64,000 bases of DNA from Halicephalobus mephisto (GCA_009193035.1 SWDT01000559.1:1-64000); one strand, 5' to 3'. Positions 46,801-58,284 are shown, numbered from the stretch's first letter. Numbers and translations are program-made. The notes: generated from the sequence alone by a model not told the origin.

Positions 46801-48640
46801 TTTAGAAATATATTTAATTTTGGAAAAATTCGTAATCGAAAATCCCATAAATTAAGTAAAAAAAAATTTTTACGTCTTAAATTTTTAAATTTTATATTCG
46901 TTCAAAAAAATTTAAAAATAATTTTTTTAATCTTATTCAATATTATATTTTTGGGATTAGGATTAAATTTAAAGTTTCAAAAATCGAGAAGGTAAATCTG
47001 TCCCAATGGGGAAATTAATTTTTTAATAATTTTATTTTTAAAATATTTTTTTTAATAATTTTATTTTTTTAATAATTTTTTATTTTTTAAATAATTTTTA
47101 AAATATTTTTTTTAATAATTTTATTTTCAAAATTATTTTTTATTTTTAAAATATTTTTTTTAATAATTTTATTTTCAAAATTAATTTTTTAATAGTTTTA
47201 TTTTTAAAATACTTTTATTTTTTAAATATTTTTTCATTTTTTTTAAAATTAATTTTAAATTTTCTAAATAATTTTTATTTTTTAAAAAGTCTTTAATTCT
47301 TTAAATTATTTTTTTTAAATATTAATTTTTTATTTTTAAAATTATTTTTTATTTTTTCTAATAATTTTTTACTTTTTTGAATTATTTTTTAAAAATATTG
47401 ATTTTTATTTTTAAAATTATTTTTTTATTTTTAAAATTATTTTTTATTTTTTAAATTATTTTTTATTTTTAAAATTATTTTTTATTTTCAAAATTATTTT
47501 TTTATTTTTTCTAATAATTTTTTACTTTTTTGAATTATTTTTTAAAAATATTGATTTTTTATTTTTAAAATTATTTTTTATTTTTTCGAATTATTTTTAA
47601 TACTAATTTTACACTTGAAAATTAACCTTTGAGGGTAAACAGAGTTGTGTACTCGGTATACCTTCATGCAAAAGTTTCCAGATCCATTCAAGCATAATAT
47701 AGTTCCAAAAAATTAATTACGAAATCGTCTGAAAATGCGAAATAATCTTTGCAAAAAATTAAAACTTTTTTTTTTAAATTTTTCATCGAAAACAATTTTT
47801 AATTTAATTTTGTAATTTATTTTTAAAATTACAAAAAATAAAAATTTTGTAATTTATTTTTAAAATTACGAAATTACAAAAAATAAAAATTTTGAATTAT
47901 TTTTGTTTTTAAAATTTTGAAATTACGGAATTACAAAAAATAAAAATTTTGAATTATTTTTGTTTTTATTTTTAAAATTTTAAAATTTCGAAATTGTCGA
48001 ATATTTTAATTTTTAAAAAACTCCAAAATTTCCCTTTGAGAAAAATTTTAATTTTAGTTTCCGTAATATATTATTGATTAAAAAATCATTACGTTAAACC
48101 AAAATTGTCACTTTTGCAGTTTAATTTCCAAAAATTCTCCTCGAGACCAATTCGTAGAAAATTTTTAATTTTTATAAAATATAATTAATTTTTGAAGTTT
48201 TAAAATTTCAATTTTTCTAATTTTTTATAATATAATTGATTTTTAATTTTTTCTAAAATATAATTAATTTTTAAAATTTCAAAATTAAAACTTTTTAATT
48301 TCTAAATTTTAATTTTTTAATTTTTTTAAAATGTAATTAATTTTTAAAATTTTATGATTTTTAATTTTTATAAAATATAGTTAATTTTTAAAATTTTATA
48401 ATTTTATGATTTTTAATTTTTTTAAATATAATTAATTTTTAAAATTTTAAAATTTTATGATTTTTAATTTTTTTAAAATATAGTTAATTTTTAAAATTTT
48501 ATAATTTTATGATTTTTAATTTTTTTAAATACAGTTAATTTTAGATTTTTTACAGTAATAATTCTTCCAAAAAATCGAAATATTTTATATTTAAAAATCT
48601 AAATTGTTTATAAAAAACATTATAATTTAACAACTTCCTC
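43861..48640. repeat. Continuous low-complexity and tandem-repeat block
   Basis: 44640-45010 has four units with TTTTGTTTTTGATAAATTTAG. 45390-45900 has seven units with AATCGATTCTCACAACGAAA and TTTTAGTATTACTGTA. 46140-46680 has six units with TCCCACCACGAAAGTCCCTG and TACTGTAGGTAAAACT. 47000-47600 is A/T runs. 47780-47990 and 48180-48560 are simple repeats. A small unique island at 47620-47710 (AACCTTTGAGGGTAAACAGA) holds no frame of note. Confidence 0.7.
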
Positions 48641-48853
48641 TCGAGGGAAAATTTAGTGAATATAGATTAGCAATTGGTTTCTACAAATAGCCAGTAATTG
48701 GCATCAGCTTGCCTGAGGGTTCTTGACCTCCATTCATTATTCCTGCCATTTTTGCTTGTTTTCGCTTTCACGTACCACTCTGTTGCGGAATGCCAAGTGA
48801 CTCTCGATGTGGATTTTTCTCAAGTACATCACAATTCTATTTTATCTAAGTTA

Positions 48854-49521
48854 CCGTATTTCCTATAAAATAAACCCCGAAATTTATTTTTCCCAATCAT
48901 CTCCCAGAAGGGGTTTATTCCAGAATAAGGGTCCATATCAGGAAAGAAGTTTATTTCAGAATAGTGGCTTATTTCAAAAGGGAGGGTTTATTCCAGGAAG
49001 GGGGGCTTATTTCAGAATAAAGGTTTGCTTCAGGAGGGAGATATACTTCAGAATAGTGGCTTATTTCAGAGTAGGGACTTATTTCAAAAGGGGTTTTTCC
49101 AGGAGGGGAGTTTATTTAAGAATAGGAGTTTACTTCAGAAGGGTAGTTTACTTCAAAGTAGGGACTTATTTCAGAAGGGGGTTTTTCCAGGAAGGGAGTT
49201 TATTTAAGAATAGGAGTTTGCTTCAGGATAGGGACTTATTTCAAAAGGGGGTTTTTCCAGGAAGGGAGTTTACTTCATAATAGTGGCTTATTTCAAAAGG
49301 GGGTTTTTCCAGGAAGGGAGTTTATTTAAGAATAGGAGTTTACTTCAGGATAGGGATCTACATCAGAAGGGGGTTTGCTTCAGGAGGGGAGTTTATTTAA
49401 GAATAGGAGTTTGCTTCAGGATAGGAGTCTATATCAGAAGGGGAGTTTACTTCAGAATAGTGGCTTATTTCAGAATAAGGACTTATTTCAAAAAGGGGGG
49501 TTTATTTTAGAGGAAATACGG
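48854..49521 (+). mobile_element. TIR element (MITE-like) filled by a minisatellite
   Basis: The left end CCGTATTTCCTATAAAATAA is an inverted copy of the right end (reverse complement CCGTATTTCCTCTAAAATAA, then ACCCC), about 24 of 25 bases alike. TA flanks both ends (48852-48853, 49522-49523), as for Tc1/mariner/pogo elements. The interior is about twenty units of 26-37 bp such as GGAGTTTATTTAAGAATAG and GGTTTATTCCAGGAAGG, which echo the inner TIR TTTATT...GGGG. Arg/Tyr/Phe/Gly-rich frames inside are repeat-derived. No transposase. Confidence 0.8.
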
Positions 49522-49759
49522 TATTCGTCAGGATTGAAACGTAAAATTTCAACTTTTCGTGCTAGAAGAATGTCGTAAGTTTCTCTATTTCAAAAAATTT
49601 AGTTAAATTAATATATTTTTATTCAAAGTTTTTCGAATCAAAACATGACCTGGAAATCATGTCTTAGTAAGGGAAATTTAAATTAAGTTTTAATTTACAT
49701 AAATTACTATTTTTCTTCCTAGAATTTATCCGGCATTTAGGCAAAGTCTATTTATTTGG

Positions 49760-50350
49760 TTTTTGACGGTATGACAGCTACTTCCCTGAGGCATTTGCTT
49801 TCTTAAGGTATTTGTTCCCCATTGACAGTTATTCCTCACCGGCATTTGCTTCCATAAGATATTTGTTCTCCATCCATAATTGCTTCCCTGAGGCATTTGT
49901 TCCCTACCCATAGTTGCTTAATAGCTACAATTTTTCCCCCATCCATAGCTGCTTTCTTAAGGCATTTGTTCTCCATCCATAGCTGCTTTCTTAAGGCATT
50001 TGTTCCCTACCCATAGTTGCTTCCCTGAGGCATTTGTTCCCTACCCATAGTTGCTTAATAGCTACAGTTTTCCCCCATCCATAGGTGTTCCCCTGAAACA
50101 TTTGCTGTCTTGAGGGATTTGCTCTCCCACCCACAGTTGCTCCATACCGACAGTTTTTCTCCCATTCGTAGCTACTTTCTTAAAGTATTTGTTCCCCATC
50201 CATAGCTGCTTCCTTGAGGCATTTACTCCCCAACCATAGTTGCTTCATTGTTACAGTTTTTCTCCCATCCATAGATGTTCCCTGAGGCATTTGTTCCCCA
50301 TCCATAGCTGCTTCCCTGAGGCATTTATTTCCCCACCGATATTTGCTCCT
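49760..50350 (+). repeat. Minisatellite with CCCTGAGGCATTTG core
   Basis: About fifteen imperfect units of 36-45 bp: TTGTTCCC(C/T)A(C/T)CCATAG, TTGCTTCCCTGAGGCATT and variants with TTAATAGCTACAGTTTTTCC. The same core recurs on the opposite strand at 53.4-53.95 kb. Confidence 0.9.
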
Positions 50351-50359
50351 CTTTGATCC

Positions 50360-51200
50360 GCGCTGATTTCGAAATTATTTCTTTTTAAATTAATTCTTTC
50401 TTACTTAACTGGGATATTAAGTTAATTTAAATATTAAAAAATTAATATGAAAAAGAAATGGGATAAATCTTACGAAATAAAAGGAGTAAACGTGACAGTC
50501 GATTTTTGTTCTTCATTTGCGTGATCAGCAGCGTCACTTAAATCTCCTCTCGTCGTTTCATGTCTGTTAGATCGTGGTTAGTGGTTCCTGATCCGCAAGT
50601 AGACGAGAAATATATAAAAAAAAAACAACTTTATGAGGCCAGAAATACGAGATAAAAAACAACTTTTACAAAAATTATTTCGTAATTTTTTTAAATTACC
50701 ACCGAAACTCAACCGTACGTATTTCGTTTGTCCTCAGGGTATTTCCTTTCGAGACCAAAATTATACAAACTTCTACTAAAATAGATATTTTCCGATCCAA
50801 CAATATCTGTCTTAGAAAAAACAATACTGTATTCGAAGTGGTTTTTTGAAACAAGTTATACCTAATTTTATATTTTATCAGATATTCAAAATCCATATTT
50901 AATTTTCCTTAATATTTTTGTAAAACGAAAAAAATGAAATAAATATGTGGAATTTTATATATTAAAAATTAAAAAAAAAAATTTTTTTTCGTTCAAATTT
51001 GGAATTATTTTGAAAACGTTTATTTTTTGCTTTAATTTAACGAGTTTTAATAATTTTTTTTTGCAACTAAATGTATTTTTTTCTGATTACAACTACTTTA
51101 TTATTTTTTTGAAAAAAATAATTAAAAATGTAAATAATTCAATCCTAAATTTAGAAATTTTCCTGATTATCTCGTTTCAGAAAATTTAGAAAAAAAACGG
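50360..51200. other. Spacer without recognised gene
   Basis: 50450-50620 is a comparatively unique block (GCGTGATCAGCAGCGTCACT, CTCCTCTCGTCGTTTCATG). A 66-codon minus-strand frame (50896-50696) lacks supporting splice context. 50940-51180 is Phe/Asn-biased low complexity. Confidence 0.35.
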
Positions 51201-51211
51201 AATCCAGGATT

Positions 51212-51610
51212 CTGGAGGTTGACTGTTGACTTTGATTTTAGATTCAGAATCTATGAATTTGATTATGTTATTGTAGGTACTTTTTGTGGAGTTTTAATTC
51301 TAAAATTGGAACATGAATACTTCATATATAAGTATTATTTAACTCAGATTCCTAGATTCTGAAGATTGACTGTTGACTTTGATTTTAGATTCAGAATCTG
51401 TAAATTTGATTATGTTATTGTAGGTACTTTTTGTAGAGTTTTAACTCTAAAATTGGAACATGAGTACTTCATATATAAGTATTATTTAACTCAGATTCCT
51501 AGATTATGGAGGTTGACTGTTGACTTTGATTTTAGATTCAGAATCTGTAAATTTGATTAAATTATTGTAGGTACTTTTGTGGAGTTTTAATTCTAAAATT
51601 GGAACATGAG
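51212..51610 (+). repeat. Three-copy 147-bp tandem repeat
   Basis: GTTGACTGTTGACTTTGATT recurs at intervals of 147 bp (near 51219, 51366, 51513), with AATTGGAACATGA.TACTTC and TATATAAGTATTATTTAACTC in each full unit. Copies are more than 95% alike by eye, so this is a recent expansion. Confidence 0.9.
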
Positions 51611-51847
51611 TACTTGGGATGGAGACGTCTGGGGCAGAAATGTCACATAACCCCAGTGGAGTCTGGTTTTTCAAAGTTTTGCCGTTATGGACGTGATTCT
51701 TATTGTTTCTTGTATATCTTCATTGAGCATCTTGTTTGATTTCGTCGAACTTAGGATTCAGCGAAGTATTCTCGTTTCCATCGTGCAACGTTCGTGTTAA
51801 TTTAGATAAATCATTGAAAATGGAAAAATTTATAAATTTTGTTTCAG

Positions 51848-51920
51848 AACGAAAATTCCGACTTCAACCTTTGACCTTCAACTTGGGTGAAACAGCACAT
51901 AATTCGTTTTATTTTTGGAT
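51848..51920 (+). other. Exon-like segment between acceptor and donor
   Basis: TTTGTTTCAG precedes and GTGAGTAG follows a 73-nt less AT-rich segment, one frame of which is open (RKFRLQPLTFNLGETAHNSF). No partner exon or family was identified. Confidence 0.2.
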
Positions 51921-52039
51921 GTGAGTAGAACCGAACACAGTACAGCCAGGTTGATATTTTAAATTTAATTATTTTTTTATTGCATTCCTTAATTGCATTT
52001 GTAAATTGTAAAACATGCTCATGACGAGATAAGTACTGT

Positions 52040-52400
52040 TGGGATAGAAACTAAACTGGAAGAAAAAAGCTGAAGATACGGTTTGAATATCAGAGACCGT
52101 AGGGTACTGTAGGGCATGAGTGAGATCTTCGGTTGCTTTTTGTGTTGAAATCTGTTATGTAAGTATGGAGATAGAAACTAAACTGAAAGAAAAAGTCGAA
52201 GATACGGTCTGAATATCAGAGACCGTTGGATACTGTAGGGCAAGAGTGAGATCTTCGGTTGCTTTTTGTGTTGAAATCTGTTATGTAGATATTAAGAAAG
52301 AAACTAAACTAAGAAGACCTGAAAATACGGTCTGAATATCAGAGACCGTAGGATACTATAGAGCTTGAGTGAGACTCTTAATTGTCTTTTGTAATTGTAA
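52040..52400 (+). repeat. Three-copy 126-127-bp tandem repeat
   Basis: Each unit has GATAGAAACTAAACT, GAAGATACGGT.TGAATATCAG, AGACCGTAGGGTACTGTAGG and GAGTGAGATCTTCGGTTGC. Copies start near 52042, 52170 and 52296; the third is diverged at its 3' end. Confidence 0.9.
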
Positions 52401-52485
52401 GATGTATAATTATTGTCTGTGTCTTATTGTTAAGTAGATTAGTAATAGTTTTCCTGTTTCTATTTTAACAAATACGAAGGAATAT

Positions 52486-52567
52486 AAAAATAAAGATAAA
52501 AGGGGCCCAGTAATCGAGCTTGTCGGAACTTTCCAAATCCGCAAGTATCCGGAAATTCGGGCAAACA
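52486..52567 (-). mobile_element. 5'-truncated SINE-like copy
   Basis: On the minus strand this repeats the 3' part of the 16.9-kb SINE-like element. Shared phrases are CCGGATAC.TGCGGATTTGG, AAAGTTCCG.CAAGCTCGAT and TACTG.GCCCCTTTTATCTT, then an A/T-rich tail. A 9-bp direct repeat AAGGAATAT flanks it (52477-52485, 52568-52576). Truncation from the 5' end with a target duplication is typical of non-LTR-driven retroposition. Confidence 0.8.
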
Positions 52568-52599
52568 AAGGAATATTCTGCACTAAGTAAAAATAAAAA

Positions 52600-53350
52600 A
52601 ACTACATAGAACAACTATGTGGAAATTCTTTCCCTGAGGGCATTTACCCCTTTTACTCATGTTCGTTTGAAATTTTTAAACAATTTCTAGTTGCTTGATT
52701 ACTGTATTAAATCAATTTAGTTACCTAAAAAATTCAAAAAATTATAAAATATTTAACGCCCTGAAGGCATTTATTTAAATTTCTAAATTTATTTAAGTTT
52801 TTTATTTTTAAAATTATTTAGATTTTTTTATTTCTAAATTTATTTTAAATTTTTTATTTTTAAATTTATTTAAATTTTTTTATTTTTAAATTTATTTAAA
52901 TTTTTTCATTTTTAAATTTATTTAAATTTTTTTATTTTTAAAATTATTTAGATTTTTTCATTTGTAAATTTATTTGATGGTCATTTTAGGCTAATTTAGA
53001 GATTAAAAAACAGGTCTAAAAACCTAAAAAAATAAGTTCTAAGATATTTGATCTTCCGTGACAATTGTCCTCCGCGTTAATTGATCCTTTTTCAACTCGC
53101 TCTGGTTTCGGAATTTCTGCTTTTTAAATTAGTCTTTTTAGTTACTTTATTACTATTTTAAATCATTTCAAAAATTTAAAAATTATTTCAAAAATTTAAA
53201 AAATAAATTTTAAAACATTCGATTTTTTCGAAAATAATTTTTTTGATTTTTTAAAACTACTTTTTTTTTACTTTTTTAAGTTAATTTCTTGAGTTTTTTA
53301 TTGGAATGTTAGGTTTATTTAATTATTGAAAAAGTTGGTTTTAGAATAAA
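52600..53350. other. Spacer with A/T simple repeats
   Basis: 52740-52980 is (TTTATTTAAATTTTTTTATTT)n. CCCTGAGGGCATTT and GCCCTGAAGGCATTT occur singly at 52633 and 52759, relics of the flanking minisatellite. No gene. Confidence 0.5.
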
Positions 53351-53359
53351 AAAAATTGA

Positions 53360-53960
53360 ATTTTATAAAATAAAGGACCAAATGCCTCAGGGGATGAACT
53401 GCTAAATGGTTTTTTTAGTTTTTAATTGATTTTTTCATTTGAATTTTTATTTAAATTAATTATAAAAATTGTTTTTAGAATAAAAAAAATTGAATTTTAT
53501 AAAATAAGGGACTAAATGCCTCAGGGGATGAACTGCTAAATAGTTTATTTCCTTTGTTTTTTATTTTTTAACTGATATTTTTATTTTTTCATTGAAATTT
53601 TTATTTAAATTAATTCTAAAAATTGTTTTTAGAATAAAAAAAATTGAATTTTATAAAATAAGGGACTAAATGCCTCAGGGGATGAATTACTAAATGGTTT
53701 TTTTAGTTTTTAATTGATTTTTTTCATTTGAATTTTTATTTAAATTAATTATAAAAATTGTTTTTAGAATGAAAAAAATTGAATTTTATAAAATAAGGAA
53801 CCAAATGCCTCAGGGGATGAATTGTTAAATGGTTTTTTTCGTTTTTAATTGATTTTTTTCATTTGAATTTTAGATATATTTAATTCTAAAAATTGTTTTC
53901 AAAACAAAAAAAATTGAATTTTATAAAATAAGGGAACAAATGCCTCAGGGGATAACCTCT
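53360..53960 (+). repeat. Five-copy 134-154-bp tandem repeat
   Basis: AAATGCCTCAGGGGATGAA occurs near 53381, 53515, 53669, 53804 and 53939, each preceded by AAAAAAATTGAATTTTATAA and followed by TTTTTAGTTTTTAATTGATT. The CCTCAGGGG core is the reverse complement of the 49.8-50.35-kb minisatellite core. Confidence 0.9.
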
Positions 53961-53970
53961 GACATAATTT

Positions 53971-54180
53971 ATGAAACAAATTAATGTTCGCGTATCATTT
54001 ATCCGGATAAACTTAAAAATCAATAAAGTTTTCCAATTATGGCCGTCGGGGAACGTTAAGGATTTTCTATATCCAGTAGGATTAATTGTGAAAAATTCGC
54101 CGGATTATTTAATCCAAGATATATTGACAAATTTGAGTAGTCACATTTCTGACAGATGTGGGTGTTGGTCATTTCAAATA
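53971..54180 (+). CDS. Coding-like exon, weak doublecortin-domain resemblance
   Basis: ATG 53971 opens a frame whose first 70 or so codons look like protein before it runs into T-rich low complexity. VFQLWPSGNVKDF followed by VGLIVKNSPDYLIQDILTNL resembles the N-terminal half of a doublecortin (DCX) fold: a NGD-like turn, a hydrophobic strand, then a helix with the pattern ..LL..L...I. A donor may lie at GATGTGG|GTGTTG (about 54152). No following exon with the second half was found, so this is partial, decayed, or chance similarity. Confidence 0.3.
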
Positions 54181-54189
54181 TCAGTTTTT

Positions 54190-55000
54190 AAAAAAAATTT
54201 CAAAAATTTATTTTTTTTTAATTTCAAAAATTTATTTTTTTTTAAATTTAAAAAATTTATTTTTTTTTAATTTTTAAAATTCATTTATTTTTTAATTTCT
54301 AAAATTTATTTTTTTTAAAATTTAATTTTTTAAAACGTTTTTTTAAATTTTAAAATTTTCTATAAACTTTTAAGTTTTTAAAATTTATTATTTTCTTTAA
54401 ATTTTCTGTGAAATTTAAAAAATTATCAAATTCTGTAAAATTTTCAAGTTTTTACTGAATTTTGGGAAGTTTACAAAATTCTTTAAAATTTCAGAATTGT
54501 TGTTTAATTTCAAAATTTTCCACAAAATTGTTGTTTGAAAAAAATTGAAATTTTACAAGATTTTTGTAAATTAATAATACCGTAATTTTCGACATTTTGA
54601 ATTAATTTTTCACAAATACTTGTTTGTCAAAAAATAATCCTGTTCGTAATGACCTTGTTTTTCGTTTAATCCTAAAATTCCAATTTTTTTCGTTTTTGAT
54701 TTTTTTAAAGAACAATTGTCGTCCAAAAAAGTGACGCCAGTTGTCATCTCGTCGCTGAAAAGCCGGAGCAAAAGTCGGCAATTGTTCTGTTTTTTGGAAA
54801 AAATAAACCTAAGCCAGTTTTGAGTTTTTAGACGACTTAATTGTTTGATTTATTTATTGCGGATCTAGTTCCGATAGGAGATCCCTGAAATTTATAAAAA
54901 TATATTTATTTTTAAAAACAAATTAAATGAAGCTCGAATTTCTAATATTTAAAAAAGTCCTCAAATCTCCCATCACCACTCGGCAGAAGTTACTAGTACA
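54190..55000. other. Low-complexity DNA and one unique island
   Basis: 54190-54600 is T/A runs. 54640-54850 is less AT-rich with an imperfect inverted pair GACAACTG/ACAATTGT and no long frame. No gene recognised. Confidence 0.4.
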
Positions 55001-56080
55001 TAAAAAGTAACTTTTGGTCTAGTAAAAAATAAAAATCATTATTATTTTTTAATTTTCGTCAAAAATATTGCATTTTTTATCAAATTTTGGAATTGTTACA
55101 GAATTAAAAGTTACTTTTTTTTGAACTTAATGCAACTATAGATTGAACATAATGTATCTGATAATTAATATTTTTAATGTGTCCATATATCATACAATTC
55201 ACAAATATTAACACAAAAAAAGTAATTTTTGATCCAGTAAAAAATAAAAATCATTATTATTTTTTAATTTTCGTCATAAATATCAAATATTTGTTAAAAA
55301 TATTGCATTTCTTGTCACATTTTGGAATTTTTACAGAATTAAAAGTTACTTTTTTTTGAACTTAATACAACTATAGATTGAACATAATGTATCTGATAAA
55401 TCAGAATATTTTTAATGTGTCCATATATCATACAATTCACAAATATTAACACAAAAAAAGTAACTTTTGATCCAGTAAAAAATGAAAATTATTATTATTT
55501 TTTTATTTTCGTCACAAATATCAAATATTCTTGAAAAATGTGACGATTGTGGCATTTCGCAATTGTTAAAAAACCAAAAATTATTTTTTTTGTGTGTATT
55601 GAAGTTATTTTTGGATAGTGATTTTGACATTTTCAATGAAGTTTGGATAGTGACTAGGAAGCTCTGATTTGAGTTCGAAATAGACACTATTAAAACTCTA
55701 CACAAAAAAGTAATTTTTAGTCTAATAACAAATATATATCGTCACTATTAAGTTTTTATTTCGTCACAAATATTGAATATTCTTGAAAAATGTGACAATT
55801 GTGTCATATTTCGCAATTGTTACAAGGCTAATAATTTCGCTTTTTTGTTTAGGCTTTGAATAGTGACTAGAAAGCTCTGATTTGAGTTTGAAATAGACAC
55901 TATTCAAAATCTTCACACAAAAAAGTAACTTTTAGTCTAATAACAAATATAATCGTCACTATTAAGTTTTTATTTCCGTCACAAATATTGAATATTCTTG
56001 AAAAATATGACAATTGTGTTACATTTTCGTTACTTTTCGAAATTGTTACAGAACCAAAAATTACTTTTTTTATGTGTACT
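55000..56080 (+). repeat. Foldback-type dispersed repeat, family F, copies 2-5
   Basis: Successive units with ACACAAAAAAAGTAA.TTTT, GATCCAGTAAAAAATAAAAA, TCATTATTATTTTTTAATTT and right arm ACAGAATTAAAAGTTACTTT. From 55500 the spacer GATAGTGACTAGGAAGCTCT and arms match the 16.1-16.46-kb copy. A gene-free array. Confidence 0.75.
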
Positions 56081-56094
56081 GCTTAAGTTCCTTT

Positions 56095-56245
56095 TGTATT
56101 ATTTTGCGTTTATTTCCTAAATTGTCCTCCTCAGGTTTAGGTTATTTATGTTTTACCGTAATCTTACAGTACTTGAATAAAGAAAAATTTCTCCTTCCGT
56201 TCGACGATTAGGATTGCGTGGACTACGTTAAAGTCCACGACATCA
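56095..56245 (+). repeat. Dispersed repeat, copy 2 (partner at 8.6 kb)
   Basis: Shares TTACCGTAATCTTACAGTAC, TGAATAAAGAAAAATTTC and GATTAGGATTGCGTGGACT with 8608-8752. Ends in the inverted repeat GTGGACT...AGTCCAC. Confidence 0.55.
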
Positions 56246-56249
56246 TTAT

Positions 56250-57225
56250 TGAAAATTTCTTACTTCATGGAGAATTCTCGAGAACTTGGATGATGGATGA
56301 ACTTTTGAGAGATTTTCTAGAAGAAACTAAAAAGACTCCGCTGGAATAATTTATCTGCTTTTGTCATTTTTTCGTTTCTAAGTTCTTAAAAGTAAAGAAA
56401 GAATATCCATGGAGGTCTTTGTTTTCATTTTTCTTCGAAAATTGATTTTTTTATTAATATTTTTTAGGTTTTGGATATATTCGATCCATAGTGAATTATT
56501 TTATTTTTTTAAATTAATTTTTATTTTAAAAAAAATTAATTTTTATTTTTTTAAAAAAAGTTAATTTTTGTATTTTGAAAAATTTAATTTTTAAGTTTTT
56601 AAAATTGTCGATAGGTCTCGAGTGAGTTATTTTAGATTTTATATATTTTTAAAAATATACTGTATTTTTATATTTTTTAAAAATACACTGTATTTTTATA
56701 TTTTTTTGAAATATACTTTATTTTTATATTTTTTAAAAATATACTTTTTTTTTACATATTTTTAAAATATACTGTATTTTTATATTTTTAAAATTATTCA
56801 TAAATCTCAAGTGGATTATTTTAAACTTTATATATTTTTAGAGTATACTGTACTTTTGTAGATTTATAATTTCCTTTAATACTAATTTCTTAAACTTGAA
56901 GTACTTGCGAGGCTGAAGTGGATTGTTTGGCTTGGTGTGCTGTCGCACAAGTGTACTGTACTTTTTTAACTTGACAATTTAAAAAAAATTTTTATTTATG
57001 TTTTTCACGAAATTCTGAATGGATTATTCGTAATTATACGTTTTTATTAAATTTATATTTTTATAAATTAATTTTTTAAATAACAATTTTTAAAATTTAA
57101 AATATCTTTAAATCTTATTGGATTTTTTTTAAAATTATTTTTTTTAATCTAAATGTTCACTTCTTGGATCGGTTCCAATTGAGACTTTATCCGGATACCT
57201 CAGGCAGGAAAAAAACACAGAGCGT
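56250..57225. other. Spacer; coding-like scrap and A/T repeats
   Basis: 56290-56370 contains a short frame (FSRTWMMDELLRDFLEETKK) with coding-like composition but no context. 56640-56860 is a tandem repeat of TATATTTTTAAAAATATACT. No gene recognised. Confidence 0.35.
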
Positions 57226-57229
57226 AAAA

Positions 57230-57690
57230 GAATAGGATTAAACACGAGCTACTGTATTCAGACGGCTCAGACGGGAAAAATACTTAGTTGAAGACAACAA
57301 GATTAAACATAAACTACTATATCTGGATAGTTTAGATAAAAAATACTTAGTTGAGGACAACAGAATCCAATACAAACTACTGTATCTGGATAGTTTAAAC
57401 AGAGAAGATATAGAACGTAGAACTCTAGAATCTAACAAAAACTACTATATCTGGATAGTTTAGATAAGAAAATACTTAGTTGAAGACAACAAGATTAAAC
57501 ATAAACTACTGTATCTGGATAGTTTAGATAAGAAAATACTTAGTTGAAGACAATAGAATCTAACAAAAACTACTATATCTGGATATTTTAGATAAAAAAT
57601 ACTTAGTTGAAGACAACAGAGTCCAATACAAACTACTGTGTCTAAACAAGTCAGATAAGAAAATACTTAGTTGAAGACAACGGAATCCAA
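57230..57690 (+). repeat. Seven-copy tandem repeat, unit about 60-80 bp
   Basis: Unit: AATACTTAGTTGAAGACAAC, AGA.TCCAATACAAACTACT, GTATCTGGATAGTTTAGATA. A minus-strand 66-codon Ser/Leu frame here is repeat-derived. Confidence 0.9.
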
Positions 57691-57699
57691 CATAATGAC

Positions 57700-58280
57700 G
57701 ACTAACTTACTATTGTTTCTACTTGGTTTAAGTACCCCAGATTAACTGCATCCAATTATGCTTATACGGTAACTATTACAAACGCTGAATAATCACGGGG
57801 TGTAGACGCCAAAAATACTGTATTTTTGTAAATTAATTACTTTTTAAACAATAATTTTTCAAATTTAAATTATTCACGAATCTTGAGAAAATTGTTCGGC
57901 ATTACTTTTCTTAAGTATACTGTATTTTGTAAATCAATAATTTTTTTCACTAAAATTCCGTGAAAACTGGATACTTTGCACTTTAAAAATTCTCTTCAAA
58001 ATCCGGTATTTTTTGAAATCGTTTGTTTGACCTCGTATCAATTTCAAATTAGCTTGAGTACCGTTTGTTTCTGAATGGAGTCCTTTGCATTTGAGGAAAC
58101 TCGATAAAAGCTCTCAAATCCAAGACCAGTGTTTGTGTCACTTGCTGAAAGAGATGCTTCAAATGAAACTTGAGCTTACTTGCGGAAAATTCGGAATCTT
58201 TTTTTCGAGATTTTGTTTATTGATTCTGTATCTTTCTTTTTTGAAAACTGTTATATTGAACTTAGAAGTGGTTTTCCTTT
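57700..58280. other. Spacer with a coding-like island
   Basis: 57990-58240 is less AT-rich; the frame at 58085 (LRKLDKSSQIQDQCLCHLLK) continues into repeat sequence and is not supported by splice sites. No gene recognised. Confidence 0.35.
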
Positions 58281-58284
58281 ACAC

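Noticed and set aside
48807..49578. Long Arg/Gly/Tyr/Phe-repeat frames considered as a structural or silk-like protein
   Set aside because: Several frames are open at once because the unit length avoids stops; the DNA lies inside a TIR element and is a minisatellite.
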